Below, in pieces: positions 33,636-42,512 of a DNA stretch of 64,000 bases. The notes under the pieces are model-generated. The model was given only the letters and a program-made list of their open reading frames with translations, searched no databases and was not told the origin of the DNA. The position numbers and the translations under genes were made by a program. This stretch comes from Peristeroidobacter agariperforans. Its GTDB lineage: Bacteria; Pseudomonadota; Gammaproteobacteria; Steroidobacterales; Steroidobacteraceae. Each line of letters begins with the position of its first letter. The first letter of the stretch is position 1. Where the stretch lies: contig NZ_RYFW01000002.1 of assembly GCF_004138335.1 (NCBI RefSeq), forward strand, positions 973,501-1,037,500. The letters are read 5' to 3'.

Positions 33636-34364
33636 ATGACCAGCCAACGCAAGACCGTCATCGTGACGGGAGCTTCTCAGGGGATCGGCGCCGGTGTCGC
33701 CAATCTGTTTCTCGAGCGCGGCTACAACGTCGTCGCCAACTCACGCAATATCAGCAAGAAGAACGAGCTGCAGCGCTCGGACAATCTGGCGCTGGTCGAT
33801 GGCGATATCGCTTTGCCCGCGACCGCCGAGAAGATCGTCAAGGTCGCCCTCGAGCGTTTCGGCTCGGTCGACGCGCTCGTCAACAACGCCGGCATCTTTT
33901 TCGCAAAGCCGTTTACGGACTACACGGCGGAAGATTTCCGCGCGCTCTCGTCCACCAACCTGGACGGCTTCATCCACATCACTCAGACCGTCATCAAACA
34001 ACTGCTCGCGCAGAGGTCGGCTGGCAGTGTGGTGAGTATTACGGCCTCGATAGCAAATCATCCGCTCGCAGCGTTGAGCGCGTCCGTGCCGATGATCACC
34101 AAGGGCGGTCTCAACGCAGTCACCCGCAGCCTGGCGCTGGAATACGCCAAGCAGGGGATTCGAGTAAACGCCGTGGCTCCCGGTTTGGTAGCGACGCCGC
34201 TGCTCGCGAGCGTGCCAGACGATTTTCTGAGGAGCTTGTCGCCCATGGGACAGATCGGCACCACCAAGGACATCGCCGAAGCGGTGTTGTATCTCACGGA
34301 GGCAGGTCAGGTGACGGGTGAGGTGCTCCACGTCGACGGCGGTTCGCATGTGGGCAAGTGGTGA
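33636..34364 (+). CDS. Short-chain dehydrogenase/reductase, catalytic Tyr absent
   Basis: The 242-residue protein has the SDR cofactor motif TGASQGIG (10-17), the NNAG motif in VDALVNNAGIFFAK and the late NAVAPGLVATPLL signature. The active-site region reads SITASIANHPLAALSASVPM then ITKGGLNAVT. The lysine of YxxxK is present, but the tyrosine position holds proline and no tyrosine occurs nearby. This resembles an SDR subgroup with ASLTKGGLNA instead of YAASKGAL, so the fold is sure but classical ketoreductase chemistry is doubtful. The start at 33636 has AGGAG eight bases upstream. The RidA-family gene follows 10 bases downstream, and both are probably controlled by the divergent LysR. Confidence 0.92.
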   Translation: MTSQRKTVIVTGASQGIGAGVANLFLERGYNVVANSRNISKKNELQRSDNLALVDGDIALPATAEKIVKVALERFGSVDALVNNAGIFFAKPFTDYTAEDFRALSSTNLDGFIHITQTVIKQLLAQRSAGSVVSITASIANHPLAALSASVPMITKGGLNAVTRSLALEYAKQGIRVNAVAPGLVATPLLASVPDDFLRSLSPMGQIGTTKDIAEAVLYLTEAGQVTGEVLHVDGGSHVGKW

Positions 34365-34374
34365 GGAGACTTGA

Positions 34375-34839
34375 ATGAACATGAGCGCCGAACAACGGCT
34401 CGAACGATCGGGCATCGCTCTGCCGCCAGCGCCAAAGCCGCTCGGAGCTTACGTACCGGCGGTGCAAGTCGGAAACCTGCTGTACTTGAGCGGCACGCTG
34501 CCATTGGCAGACAGCGCTCCGAAGTTTCAGGGGCGAATAGGAGCGGATATTGGCATTGAAGACGGACGGAGCGCGGCACGCCTGGCCGCCCTCAATGCGC
34601 TCGCGCTAGCCCGGCAGCACTTAGGCTCGCTCGACTCAGTGACGCGCATCGTCCGGCTGACGGTCTCCCTCGCGACGACTGCCGAGTTTCGCGACCACGC
34701 CAAAGTTGCCGACGGCGCTTCGGAGTTGCTGGCGAGTGTGTTTGGCGCCGAACAAGCGCCGACTCGCATGGTCTCGGGAGTATTGAGCCTGCCGGCCGGC
34801 GCGCCTGTGGTGGTGGAGATCTTGTTAGAGGTCGACTAG
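34375..34839 (+). CDS. RidA/YjgF family protein
   Basis: The 154-residue protein fits the longer RidA subgroup: PKPLGAYVPAVQVGNLLYLS, GTLPLAD, a central helix RLAALNALALARQHLGSLDS, then VTRIVRLTVSLATTAEFRDH and an end AGAPVVVEILLEVD. The conserved arginine near the C terminus is present in PTRMVSGVLSLP, so imine or enamine deaminase activity is possible. RidA proteins remove reactive enamines in the cytoplasm. It is paired with an SDR and overlaps the convergent M14 peptidase gene by four bases, so transcription from one side may affect the other. Confidence 0.92.
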   Translation: MNMSAEQRLERSGIALPPAPKPLGAYVPAVQVGNLLYLSGTLPLADSAPKFQGRIGADIGIEDGRSAARLAALNALALARQHLGSLDSVTRIVRLTVSLATTAEFRDHAKVADGASELLASVFGAEQAPTRMVSGVLSLPAGAPVVVEILLEVD

Positions 34840-35765
34840 CGAGGAGCCATCAACGCAAACTCGATCGCCGCGCACGCCGCGGCGACCTGAGCGTCATTGC
34901 ACTGCTGGGGCGTGGCGCGTGGGCTGTCGGGATAGACTTCTGTCGTCGTTGTGTAGCGTGCGCCGGTGATGCCGGCGCACAGGCCGAGCTGCCGCATGGC
35001 GTATCGAATGATGCCGGGTGCGACCACATCCGAGCCGATGATCTGGCCTTTCTCATCCGCGGGCGCGATGTGAGTCACCTTGCTCACGGCCTCGATGATG
35101 GCTTGTTGAAACGCTGGCTGCGGATTCTCGGTGTCATCGACCAGATAGAAGCCGTCGGGAATCAGCTCGGGCTCGGAGGCTTTGCCGTCACGGGCGGCGA
35201 GCGCCGGTCGAAACTCGCTTTCGTCGGTGTCGGTCGTCTCGTGCAGGTCGATGTGCAGTAGAAAGCGACCGCGCAGCGGGGCGATCAAGCGCAGCAGTGC
35301 AGCCGACTCTTCGGCCGGGCTGTTCTCGCGGAACGAGCGGTTGGGATCGATGGCATTCGCGTTCCATCGATGAATGCGTTCATAGGCCCAGGGGCTCACG
35401 CAGGGCGCGACGAGCAAGTTGATCTTGTTCGCATAGTCGGCGGCGCGACGCTCCAGGAATTGCAGGGCGCCGTGCACGCCGCTGGTTTCGTAGCCGTGGA
35501 CACCGCCAGTCACGAGCGCAACCGGCAGATCATCGCGCCAGCCTCGGCTGCGAACAGCAAACAAACGATAGTGGTCCGGCGGATAGTCGAGGTGGCCGTA
35601 TACCTCGACATCGAACCGATCCGCCAGCCGTTCGACCGCTTTCACTACATCGTCGTTGTAACTGCGATGTCGAACCTGACGCGACAGCCACAGCGCGCGC
35701 TCGGCGGCGCCCCAAGCAACGCCGGGTGTGCCGATGGGATAGGGCGCGGGTGCGGAGATGGTCAC
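34836..35765 (-). CDS. M14-family metallopeptidase / aminoacylase-like protein
   Basis: The 309-residue protein carries the M14 zinc ligands: His90-x-x-Glu93 in TGGVHGYETSG and a third histidine in FLLHIDLHETTD. The likely catalytic glutamate is in TTTTEVYPDSP near the C terminus. The short length and lack of a signal peptide place it with cytoplasmic succinylglutamate-desuccinylase or aspartoacylase-like relatives rather than secreted carboxypeptidases. It may hydrolyse a small N-acyl amino acid or dipeptide. It is divergent from iolB, and the 168-base space between them carries the predicted inositol operator, though a role of that operator for this gene is uncertain. Confidence 0.88.
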   Translation of the reverse strand: MTISAPAPYPIGTPGVAWGAAERALWLSRQVRHRSYNDDVVKAVERLADRFDVEVYGHLDYPPDHYRLFAVRSRGWRDDLPVALVTGGVHGYETSGVHGALQFLERRAADYANKINLLVAPCVSPWAYERIHRWNANAIDPNRSFRENSPAEESAALLRLIAPLRGRFLLHIDLHETTDTDESEFRPALAARDGKASEPELIPDGFYLVDDTENPQPAFQQAIIEAVSKVTHIAPADEKGQIIGSDVVAPGIIRYAMRQLGLCAGITGARYTTTTEVYPDSPRATPQQCNDAQVAAACAAIEFALMAPR

Positions 35766-35843
35766 GGAGAGCTCCTGGAATGAAAGGCGCCACTTTAACT
35801 CAGCGGCCTAGGTCCGGGTCGGCCACGGCTCGCTCGAATTACA

Positions 35844-35880
35844 ATTCCATTATTCCAATGAATTGAAATTTTCATTCCAT
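35844..35880 (+). promoter_or_regulatory. Predicted inositol-regulon operator upstream of iolB
   Basis: An AT-rich patch contains three direct ATTCCA repeats (35844, 35852, 35874) and the imperfect palindrome TTGAAATTTTCATTCCAT (35863-35880), which is TGAAAT-N4-ATTCCA. The same 18-base pattern, 14 of 18 identical, occurs at 49695-49712, and a related one at 43585-43602. The RpiR protein encoded in the locus is the likely reader. The GGAA-N6-TTCC site known for rhizobial IolR is similar in form. Confidence 0.6.
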
Positions 35881-35933
35881 TGGGTTAGCGTACCGGTCGG
35901 GGCGTGTGGCTCGCCGCACATTCAACGACTGGC

Positions 35934-36755
35934 ATGACTAAAGAACACATCACCGCGCACCGACGCGGCTTCGACCGGGGGTTTACGCCCATCGCACGTC
36001 AGCTGGAGCCGGACAATCCGTCCCGGATTGGCATCGGCGCGTGGCGTCTGACCGCAAGCGAGCGCTCGGTCCAGCACATCACGTGCGAAACGGCCTGGCT
36101 GCTCATGAATGGCGCCGTGCGAGTGACGGTGGGGGAGCGCGCGTTCGAGCTGTCGCGTGACTCGTTGTTCGATGAGTCTGCGAGCTGCATCCATGCTCCG
36201 GCGGGTTCTACGATTACTTTCGACGCCTCACGCGACACCGAGATCATGGTGTTCGATTGCGCCAATCTCAGGCCGTTCGAAGCCCGCGTGTTCACTCCGA
36301 AGGAGGTGCCGAATGAGCCGCGTGGCCGTGGGCAGGTGGGCGATCGAGCCTTGCGCTATGTCCGGACCATCTTCGATCGGAGCAATTCGCCGGAGGCGGT
36401 CGAGCTGGTGCTCGGCGAAGTGGTGACGTTTCCAGGCGGCTGGTCGAGTTATCCGCCGCACCATCATCCGCAGCCGGAGATTTATCACTATCGTTTCACC
36501 CGACCGCAGGGGTATGGTCATGCGGAGCTGGGCGACAACGTCGTCAAAGTGATGGAGTACGACACCATCCATATTCCGGCCGGGCTGGATCACGCGCAGT
36601 GCGCGGCGCCAGGCTATGGCATGTACTACTCGTGGGTGATCCGCCACTTGCCGGATCGGCCTTACACGATTCCCGACTTCACCGCCGAGCACGCCTGGAC
36701 TTTGCAAGCCGGCGCTCCTTTCTGGCGCCCGCGCGAGATGGATCACAATGAATAA
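35934..36755 (+). CDS. iolB: 5-deoxy-glucuronate isomerase (IolB)
   Basis: The 273-residue protein matches IolB: a double cupin with the metal-binding motif YPPHHHPQPEIYHY (about 172-185) and downstream VMEYDTIHIPAGLDHAQCAA and MYYSWVIRHLP. It converts 5-deoxy-D-glucuronate to 2-deoxy-5-keto-D-gluconate in the cytoplasm. ATG at 35934 (MTKEHITAH) is preferred; a GTG 30 bases earlier is in frame. It heads the catabolic operon iolB-iolC-iolD-iolE. Its stop overlaps the next ATG by eight bases. The operator patch with ATTCCA repeats is 54-90 bases upstream. Confidence 0.96.
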   Translation: MTKEHITAHRRGFDRGFTPIARQLEPDNPSRIGIGAWRLTASERSVQHITCETAWLLMNGAVRVTVGERAFELSRDSLFDESASCIHAPAGSTITFDASRDTEIMVFDCANLRPFEARVFTPKEVPNEPRGRGQVGDRALRYVRTIFDRSNSPEAVELVLGEVVTFPGGWSSYPPHHHPQPEIYHYRFTRPQGYGHAELGDNVVKVMEYDTIHIPAGLDHAQCAAPGYGMYYSWVIRHLPDRPYTIPDFTAEHAWTLQAGAPFWRPREMDHNE

Positions 36756-38709
36756 GACTTTCGACCTGATTTGTCTGGGCCGCGCGGCCGTGGATTTCTA
36801 CGGCGAGCAGATCGGCGGCCGGCTCGAGGATGTGCGCAGCTTCGCAAAATATCTGGGCGGCTCTTCAGCGAATCTGGCAGCGGGAACTTCGCGTCTCGGT
36901 CTGCGCGTATCCATGTTGACTCGCGTTGGAGACGAGCACATGGGACGCTTCGTCCGCGAGGCTTTGCAACGCGAGGGTGTGGATGTGAGCCATGTGGCGA
37001 CCGATCCAACGCGGCTCACCGCGTCGGTCGTGCTGGGCATCGAAGGCCCGGCAGCTTATCCGCATATCTTCTTTCGCGAGAACTGCGCAGACATGGGAGT
37101 GTGCGCGCAGGACTTCGATGAGTCATATATCGCAGGCAGCCGTGCTGTTGCCGTCACGGGCACGCATCTGTCGACCCCAGGTACTCGTGCAGCGGTGGAG
37201 CAGGCGTTTCGCTGGGCGCGAGCGAATCGAACGCGCGTCATTCTGGACATCGACTATCGGCCGGTGCTGTGGAAACTGACCAATGCGGGGCAGGGCGAGT
37301 CTCGATTCATCGAGTCGGCCGAAGTGACCCAGGCGCTGCAAAGTGTGTTGCCTGATTGCGATCTGGTGGTCGGCACGGAAGAAGAGATCCGGATCGCCGG
37401 TGGTTCGGACGATGTGCTTGCCTCCTTGCGTGCAATCCGGCGCAAGACCCACGCGACTATCGTACTGAAGCGCGGCCCCGCCGGCTGCAGCGTCATTTCC
37501 GATGAAGTACCGGCGAAGCTGGCAGAGCTTCATACGATCGCGGGATTTCCGGTCGAGGTATTGAACGTGCTCGGCGCGGGCGATGCTTTTCTCAGCGGCT
37601 TTCTTTCAGGCTGGCTGCGGGGCAGGCCGCTCGCCGAGTGCGCGCGTCTTGGCAACGCATGCGGGGCGCTGGTCGTATCGCGGCACGGCTGCACGCCGGC
37701 GATGCCGAGTGCAGTAGAGCTTCAGGAATTCCTGCACCGAGCCACGAGCCTGCGACGGCCCGATCTCGACGCCGAGCTCTCGCATGTGCACGAGGCCACG
37801 ACGACTCGCCGGCCGCGTGAATCGTTGTATGTGCTCGCGTTCGACCATCGTCGGCAACTCGAAGAGCTGGCAGACGAGCATGGCGCGTCGCGGGCACGCA
37901 TCGGCGAATTCAAAGACCTGATCGCTCGTGCCGTCGAGCGTGTGGCTGCGGACGCACGAGATCGAGAGCGTCTGGGCATCATTGTCGATGCGCGCCACGG
38001 CTCGGCTGTTCTGAATCGATTCACGGCGCAAGGATTGTGGATCGGCCGTCCCATCGAAACGCCTGGCTCACGCCCGGTGGCGTTCGATCCCCCCGACAAT
38101 GTCGGCTTGCACCTGACGAGCTGGCCGGTCGCCCACGTCATCAAGTGCCTGGTGTTCTTTCATCCCGACGATCCCATCGAGCTGCGGCTCGCGCAGGAAC
38201 GCCAGATTCGCACATTGAACGACGCCGCTCGCGCCCAGGATCGTGAGTTGCTGCTGGAGATCATCTGTAGCGGGCGCGGCTTGCCGGTGGACGATACGAC
38301 CACTGCCCGCGCGTTGACTCGAATATATAACCTCGGCGTGCGCCCCGCGTGGTGGAAGCTGGAGGCGCAATCGCGCGCTGCGTGGCTGAGCATTGCAGAG
38401 GTCATCGAGAGGCGCGATCCGCATTGCAATGGGGTGCTGATGCTCGGGCTCGACGCTTCGGAGGAAGCGCTGCAAGCCTCATTCGAAAGCGCGGCGGCCA
38501 CCCCGGTGTGCAAAGGGTTTGCAGTCGGCCGAAGCATTTTCAATCCGGCAGCGCGAGGCTGGTTTGCCGGCACGCTGAGCGACGAGCAGGTGATCGCCGA
38601 TATCGCGGACCGATATCAACGATTGATCGACAGCTGGCGCGCATTGCGAGAGAGCCACGCTCGTTTATCCTCGCGAGTCTCCGGTGCTTTGGCGGAGCAG
38701 TCCCTATGA
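36748..38709 (+). CDS. iolC: 5-dehydro-2-deoxygluconokinase fused to DUF2090 aldolase domain (IolC-IolJ type)
   Basis: The 653-residue protein has two parts. Residues 1 to about 335 are a PfkB-type kinase (LGGSSANLAAGTSRLGLRVS, VVGTEEEIRIAGGS, and VLGAGDAFLSGFLSGW with the catalytic Asp near residue 277). Residues from about 350 are a DUF2090 domain (LYVLAFDHRRQLEELADEHG, GIIVDARHG, FFHPDDP, NGVLMLGLDASEEAL). The kinase phosphorylates 2-deoxy-5-keto-gluconate. The DUF2090 part is thought to supply the aldolase that splits the product into malonate semialdehyde and dihydroxyacetone phosphate, replacing a separate iolJ. No other iolJ candidate is in the window. Overlaps on both sides indicate tight coupling. 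Confidence 0.96.
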   Translation: MNKTFDLICLGRAAVDFYGEQIGGRLEDVRSFAKYLGGSSANLAAGTSRLGLRVSMLTRVGDEHMGRFVREALQREGVDVSHVATDPTRLTASVVLGIEGPAAYPHIFFRENCADMGVCAQDFDESYIAGSRAVAVTGTHLSTPGTRAAVEQAFRWARANRTRVILDIDYRPVLWKLTNAGQGESRFIESAEVTQALQSVLPDCDLVVGTEEEIRIAGGSDDVLASLRAIRRKTHATIVLKRGPAGCSVISDEVPAKLAELHTIAGFPVEVLNVLGAGDAFLSGFLSGWLRGRPLAECARLGNACGALVVSRHGCTPAMPSAVELQEFLHRATSLRRPDLDAELSHVHEATTTRRPRESLYVLAFDHRRQLEELADEHGASRARIGEFKDLIARAVERVAADARDRERLGIIVDARHGSAVLNRFTAQGLWIGRPIETPGSRPVAFDPPDNVGLHLTSWPVAHVIKCLVFFHPDDPIELRLAQERQIRTLNDAARAQDRELLLEIICSGRGLPVDDTTTARALTRIYNLGVRPAWWKLEAQSRAAWLSIAEVIERRDPHCNGVLMLGLDASEEALQASFESAAATPVCKGFAVGRSIFNPAARGWFAGTLSDEQVIADIADRYQRLIDSWRALRESHARLSSRVSGALAEQSL

Positions 38710-40544
38710 GCGATCGAGTCCGCCTGACCGCGAGTCAGGCCGTCGTGCGCTATCTGGCGGCACAACGCACCGTCGTCGACGGCCAGGAAGTCCCGCTGTG
38801 TGCTGGCGTGTTCGCAATCTTTGGACATGGCAACGTGGCCGGCATGGGCGAGGCACTGAGCGCGTCTCATGCCGAGCTGCCGACGTATCGGGCCCACAAC
38901 GAACAGGCCATGGCTCATGCCGCGATTGCTTACGCCAAGACGATGCGTCGGCGTCGGTTCATGGCGTGCACGACTTCTATCGGGCCGGGTGCGACCAACA
39001 TGGTGACGGCGGCCGCACTCGCACACGTCAATCGATTGCCCGTGTTGTTATTGCCGGGCGATGTGTTCGCCAGCCGTCGGCCGGATCCAGTATTGCAGCA
39101 GGTGGAGGACTTCGGCGATCCAACCATCACCGCCAACGATTGTTTTCGTCCGGTGTCGCGCTACTGGGACCGCATTACTCGCCCCGAGCAGCTATTGCGC
39201 TCGTTGCCGCAGGCACTGGGCGTGCTTACCGATTCAGCAGAGTGCGGGCCGGTGACGCTGGCGCTGCCGCAGGATGTGCAGGCGGAAGCTTGGGAATATC
39301 CCTCCTCCTTCTTCCAGCCTCGGGTCCATGAGGCGACTCGGCTTGGGCCAGACACTCGTCAGCTGACGGCTGCCGCCGAAGCGATCCGGCGAGCGAAGCA
39401 GCCGCTCATCATCGCTGGCGGCGGAGTTCACTACGCGCAGGCGTGTGAAACGCTGGCAAGGTTCGCCGAGCGTTTCAGCATTCCGGTAGCGGAGACGCAG
39501 GCCGGCAAGGGCGCACTGCGCTGGAACCATCCGCAGAATGTGGGCTCCATCGGGGTCACTGGATCGAGTGCGGCGAACGAGCTGGCCCGCGATGCCGATG
39601 TGATCATCGCCATCGGCACCCGGCTGCAGGACTTCACGACGGCGTCGTCGAGTCTGTTCCGCAATCCGCAGCGCCGGTTGATAGCAATCAATGTGTGTCG
39701 TTTCGACTCTGCAAAGTTCGGCGCGCTGCAGTTGCAGGGCGACGCGTTACGAGCGCTGAACGAGTTGAATGTTCTGCTGCAGCCGTCATCTGTGCGCGCC
39801 GAGTATTCGGCTCGGGTCAAGCAACTCGTGCAGACGTGGAATTCATCGGTAGAGGCTGCCACTGCCGCGTCCGACACTACGCTGCCCACTGATGCGCAAG
39901 TGCTTGGCGCCGTCAACCGCACTATTGGAACGAATGGCACGGTCGTATGCGCGGCCGGAGGCTTGCCCGGTGAATTGCACAAGCTGTGGCGTGCTCAGGA
40001 TAGCGATGCTTATCACCTCGAGTACGGCTACTCGTGCATGGGCTACGAGATCGCCGGCGGGCTCGGGGTCAAGCTGGCAAGGCCTGACCGTAACGTGGTC
40101 GTCATGGTGGGCGATGGCAGCTATCTGATGATGAATTCCGAGATCGCCACCGCCATTGCGCTGGGCCTGAAGCTGACGATCGTCCTGCTGGACAACCGCG
40201 GCTTCGGTTGCATCAGTCGCCTGCAGAAGAGCTGCGGCGGAGCGGCGTTCAACAACTTGCTCGAAGAGGCTGCGCCCGCCATAGATTTCGTCGCGCATGC
40301 TCGCTCCCTCGGCGCCGAGTCGCTCCAGGTCAACAATGTGCGCGAACTCGAGCGCGCACTGAACGACACGCGCCCTAAGACGAGAACCGTCGTGATCGTG
40401 ATCGACACAGATCCGCATCACAGTACGGCCGCGGGTGGTGCTTGGTGGGATGTCGCCGTGCCGGAAGTGTCCAGCTCCAAGGATGTGTCCGCAGCACACG
40501 AGAAATATCGCAAGACGCTCCGCGACGTGAGCGATCTCGAGTAA
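38706..40544 (+). CDS. iolD: 3D-(3,5/4)-trihydroxycyclohexane-1,2-dione hydrolase (IolD)
   Basis: The 612-residue protein is a thiamine-diphosphate enzyme: the N-terminal pyrimidine-domain glutamate in YRAHNEQAMAHAAIAYAK (about residue 67), GPGATNMVTAAALAHVNRLP, a central domain (RRAKQPLIIAGGGVHYAQ) and the C-terminal ThDP motif VVMVGDGSYLMMNSEIATA with LDNRGFGCI. IolD opens the inositol-derived ring to give 5-deoxy-glucuronate. The ATG at 38706 overlaps the iolC stop by four bases; the much longer frame starting within iolC is a shadow. It precedes iolE by 22 bases. Confidence 0.97.
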   Translation: MSDRVRLTASQAVVRYLAAQRTVVDGQEVPLCAGVFAIFGHGNVAGMGEALSASHAELPTYRAHNEQAMAHAAIAYAKTMRRRRFMACTTSIGPGATNMVTAAALAHVNRLPVLLLPGDVFASRRPDPVLQQVEDFGDPTITANDCFRPVSRYWDRITRPEQLLRSLPQALGVLTDSAECGPVTLALPQDVQAEAWEYPSSFFQPRVHEATRLGPDTRQLTAAAEAIRRAKQPLIIAGGGVHYAQACETLARFAERFSIPVAETQAGKGALRWNHPQNVGSIGVTGSSAANELARDADVIIAIGTRLQDFTTASSSLFRNPQRRLIAINVCRFDSAKFGALQLQGDALRALNELNVLLQPSSVRAEYSARVKQLVQTWNSSVEAATAASDTTLPTDAQVLGAVNRTIGTNGTVVCAAGGLPGELHKLWRAQDSDAYHLEYGYSCMGYEIAGGLGVKLARPDRNVVVMVGDGSYLMMNSEIATAIALGLKLTIVLLDNRGFGCISRLQKSCGGAAFNNLLEEAAPAIDFVAHARSLGAESLQVNNVRELERALNDTRPKTRTVVIVIDTDPHHSTAAGGAWWDVAVPEVSSSKDVSAAHEKYRKTLRDVSDLE

Positions 40545-40566
40545 CAAAGTAACCGGTACTTCCTGC

Positions 40567-41454
40567 ATGAATATTCGCATCGGCATCAATCCTCTGACCT
40601 GGACCAACGACGACCTGCCATCGCTGGGCGCTGAAACCAGCCTCGAGACCTGTCTGCAGGAAGCCCGCGAAGCGGGCTACACGGGCATCGAGCTCGGCAA
40701 CAAGTTTCCACGGGTTGCCGCTCAGCTCCGGCCGATCCTGCAGGCTCACGATCTGCAATTGGTGTCCGGCTGGTACAGCGCACGTCTGCTCGAGCGCGAT
40801 GTCGATGCCGAATGGGATGCGATGAGCGCCCATTTCGAGCTGTTGCACGCGTTGGGTTGCGAGGTGATGGTGTTCGCCGAAGTTTCACGCTGCACGCACG
40901 GCGATCAGCGTGCGCCGTTGTCGCAGCGGCCCCATCTCACCAAGGGCGATTGGCAGCGCTTCGGCGAGCGCATGACCCGGCTGGCGGAGAAAATGCGTTC
41001 CGCTGGGCTGCGGTTGGCCTATCACCATCACATGGGCACGGTCGTGCAGTCAGCCGGGGATATCGACAATCTGATGCAGGCGACCGGCGATGCGGTCGGC
41101 CTGTTGCTCGATTCCGGCCATCTCACCTATGCAGGCGGCGACCCCGCCCAAATGGCACAGCGTTATGCGGCGCGCATCGCGCACGTCCATTGCAAGGATG
41201 TACGCCGGTCGGTCCTGGAGCGAGCTCGTAATGAAGACACCAGTTTCTTGAATGCAGTCCTCGAAGGCGTGTTCACGGTGCCTGGCGACGGCATGGTCGA
41301 CTATCGCAATGTCTTGCAGCCGGTGGCTCGCAGCGGTTATCGCGGCTGGCTGGTAGTCGAAGCGGAGCAGGATCCGGCGGTGGCTACACCGATTGTCTAC
41401 GCGAAGATGGGCTACACGCATCTGTCGCGGCTCGCGACCGAGCTGTTTGTTTGA
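40567..41454 (+). CDS. iolE: 2-keto-myo-inositol dehydratase (IolE)
   Basis: The 295-residue protein is a TIM-barrel of the AP-endonuclease-2 type with IolE features: MNIRIGINPLTWTNDDLPSL, ETCLQEAREAGYTGIELGNK, LRLAYHHHMGTVVQSAGDID, LLLDSGHLTYAGGDP and HVHCKDVRRSVLERARNEDT, which carries metal ligands. It dehydrates 2-keto-myo-inositol to trihydroxycyclohexanedione in the cytoplasm. It is the last gene of the iolBCDE operon and converges with iolG across a hairpin. Confidence 0.97.
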   Translation: MNIRIGINPLTWTNDDLPSLGAETSLETCLQEAREAGYTGIELGNKFPRVAAQLRPILQAHDLQLVSGWYSARLLERDVDAEWDAMSAHFELLHALGCEVMVFAEVSRCTHGDQRAPLSQRPHLTKGDWQRFGERMTRLAEKMRSAGLRLAYHHHMGTVVQSAGDIDNLMQATGDAVGLLLDSGHLTYAGGDPAQMAQRYAARIAHVHCKDVRRSVLERARNEDTSFLNAVLEGVFTVPGDGMVDYRNVLQPVARSGYRGWLVVEAEQDPAVATPIVYAKMGYTHLSRLATELFV

Positions 41455-41459
41455 AACAA

Positions 41460-41486
41460 GGCTCCCTCGCGCAAGGCGAGGGAGCC
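41460..41486. terminator. Hairpin between iolE and iolG
   Basis: A perfect 11-base-pair stem, GGCTCCCTCGC / GCGAGGGAGCC with loop GCAAG, sits in the 39-base space between the convergent stops. No T run follows on either strand, so it may terminate weakly or protect RNA ends. Confidence 0.6.
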
Positions 41487-41493
41487 GCGTTCC

Positions 41494-42483
41494 TCAACTC
41501 AACGTCACTGCAACTCCAGTCGTCAACGAGCGCTGCGCGGCATCAGCCAGTAGCAGTGCGCGCCGGCCATCCTCGCCGGTTGCAAGCTCGACCTTGTTGC
41601 CGTTGAGCGCGCCGATGAAATCCTCCAGCTCCAGCCGATACGCATCGGCGTAGCGTTCCAGGAAGAAGGGCAGAGCGGGCTCGGTGGTGTAGCCCTGCGT
41701 GCCCGCGACAGTCACGCTGGTGGCGGTGTGATTGTTGGCGCTGACCATGCCGGCCGCACCGAACGCCTCGATGCGCTGATCGTATCCAAAGCTGCAACGT
41801 CTGCTATTCGCAATCTGGCACAGCCGCCCATCAGCCGTCCGTAGCATCACCATAGCCGTGTCGATATCGCCTGCGGCGCCGATCTCCGGATCGACCAGCG
41901 CACTGCCTCGTGCGAACACTTCCACCGGCTCGGCCCCGAGCAGCCAGCGCGCCATGTCCAGATCGTGAATCATCATGTCGCGGAACAACCCACCCGAGCG
42001 GCGCACGTAGTCCACGGGCGGTGGCGCAGGATCGCGGCTGGTGATGTGCAACGTTTCCAGCGAGCCGATCGTGCCTGCGGCGATTTCGCGCTTGAGTCGC
42101 GCGAAAGAGGGGTCGTAGCGGCGATTGAAACCGAGATACAGCGGCACCCCGGCCGCTTCAGCCTTGCGCATACATTGCGTTGCTCGAGCGATGTCCAGAT
42201 CGAGCGGTTTTTCGCAAAACACAGGCTTGCCGGCGGCTGCGCAGCGCTCGATCCAATCGGCGTGAGTGTCGGTCGAGCTGGCGATGAGCACGGCGTCAAA
42301 GTCGGTTTGCGCCAATGCTTCATCCGGCTTGACGGCGCGACACGACCATTTGCTCGCAAGCTCGGCGGCAGCGCGTGAATCGGCGTCGGTGACGGCTACC
42401 AGGCTGGCGCCCGCCCCGCGCACGATGTTCTCTGCGTGGATACGACCGATGCGTCCCGCGCCTATCAATAGAAATCGAATCAT
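41494..42483 (-). CDS. iolG: myo-inositol 2-dehydrogenase (IolG)
   Basis: The 329-residue protein belongs to the Gfo/Idh/MocA family: the N-terminal Rossmann motif LLIGAGRIGRIHAENI (5-20), CEKPLDLDI with the EKP cofactor motif, YLGFNRRYDPSF, and SGGLFRDMMIHDLDMARW, in which the Asp/His pair acts in catalysis. It oxidises myo-inositol to 2-keto-myo-inositol with NAD+, the entry step for iolE. It is on the opposite strand to iolBCDE. Its upstream region holds TGAAAT (42492-42497) and an ATACGTAT palindrome, and lies beyond a cluster of hairpins that follows rpiR. It may be cotranscribed weakly with rpiR or have its own promoter. Confidence 0.95.
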   Translation of the reverse strand: MIRFLLIGAGRIGRIHAENIVRGAGASLVAVTDADSRAAAELASKWSCRAVKPDEALAQTDFDAVLIASSTDTHADWIERCAAAGKPVFCEKPLDLDIARATQCMRKAEAAGVPLYLGFNRRYDPSFARLKREIAAGTIGSLETLHITSRDPAPPPVDYVRRSGGLFRDMMIHDLDMARWLLGAEPVEVFARGSALVDPEIGAAGDIDTAMVMLRTADGRLCQIANSRRCSFGYDQRIEAFGAAGMVSANNHTATSVTVAGTQGYTTEPALPFFLERYADAYRLELEDFIGALNGNKVELATGEDGRRALLLADAAQRSLTTGVAVTLS

Positions 42484-42512
42484 TGGTCCCCCTGAAATTT
42501 AATACGTATCAC

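Noticed and set aside
38349-38705. Upstream extension of iolD into iolC
   Set aside because: It overlaps the DUF2090 domain of iolC in another frame; the ATG overlapping the iolC stop fits IolD length.
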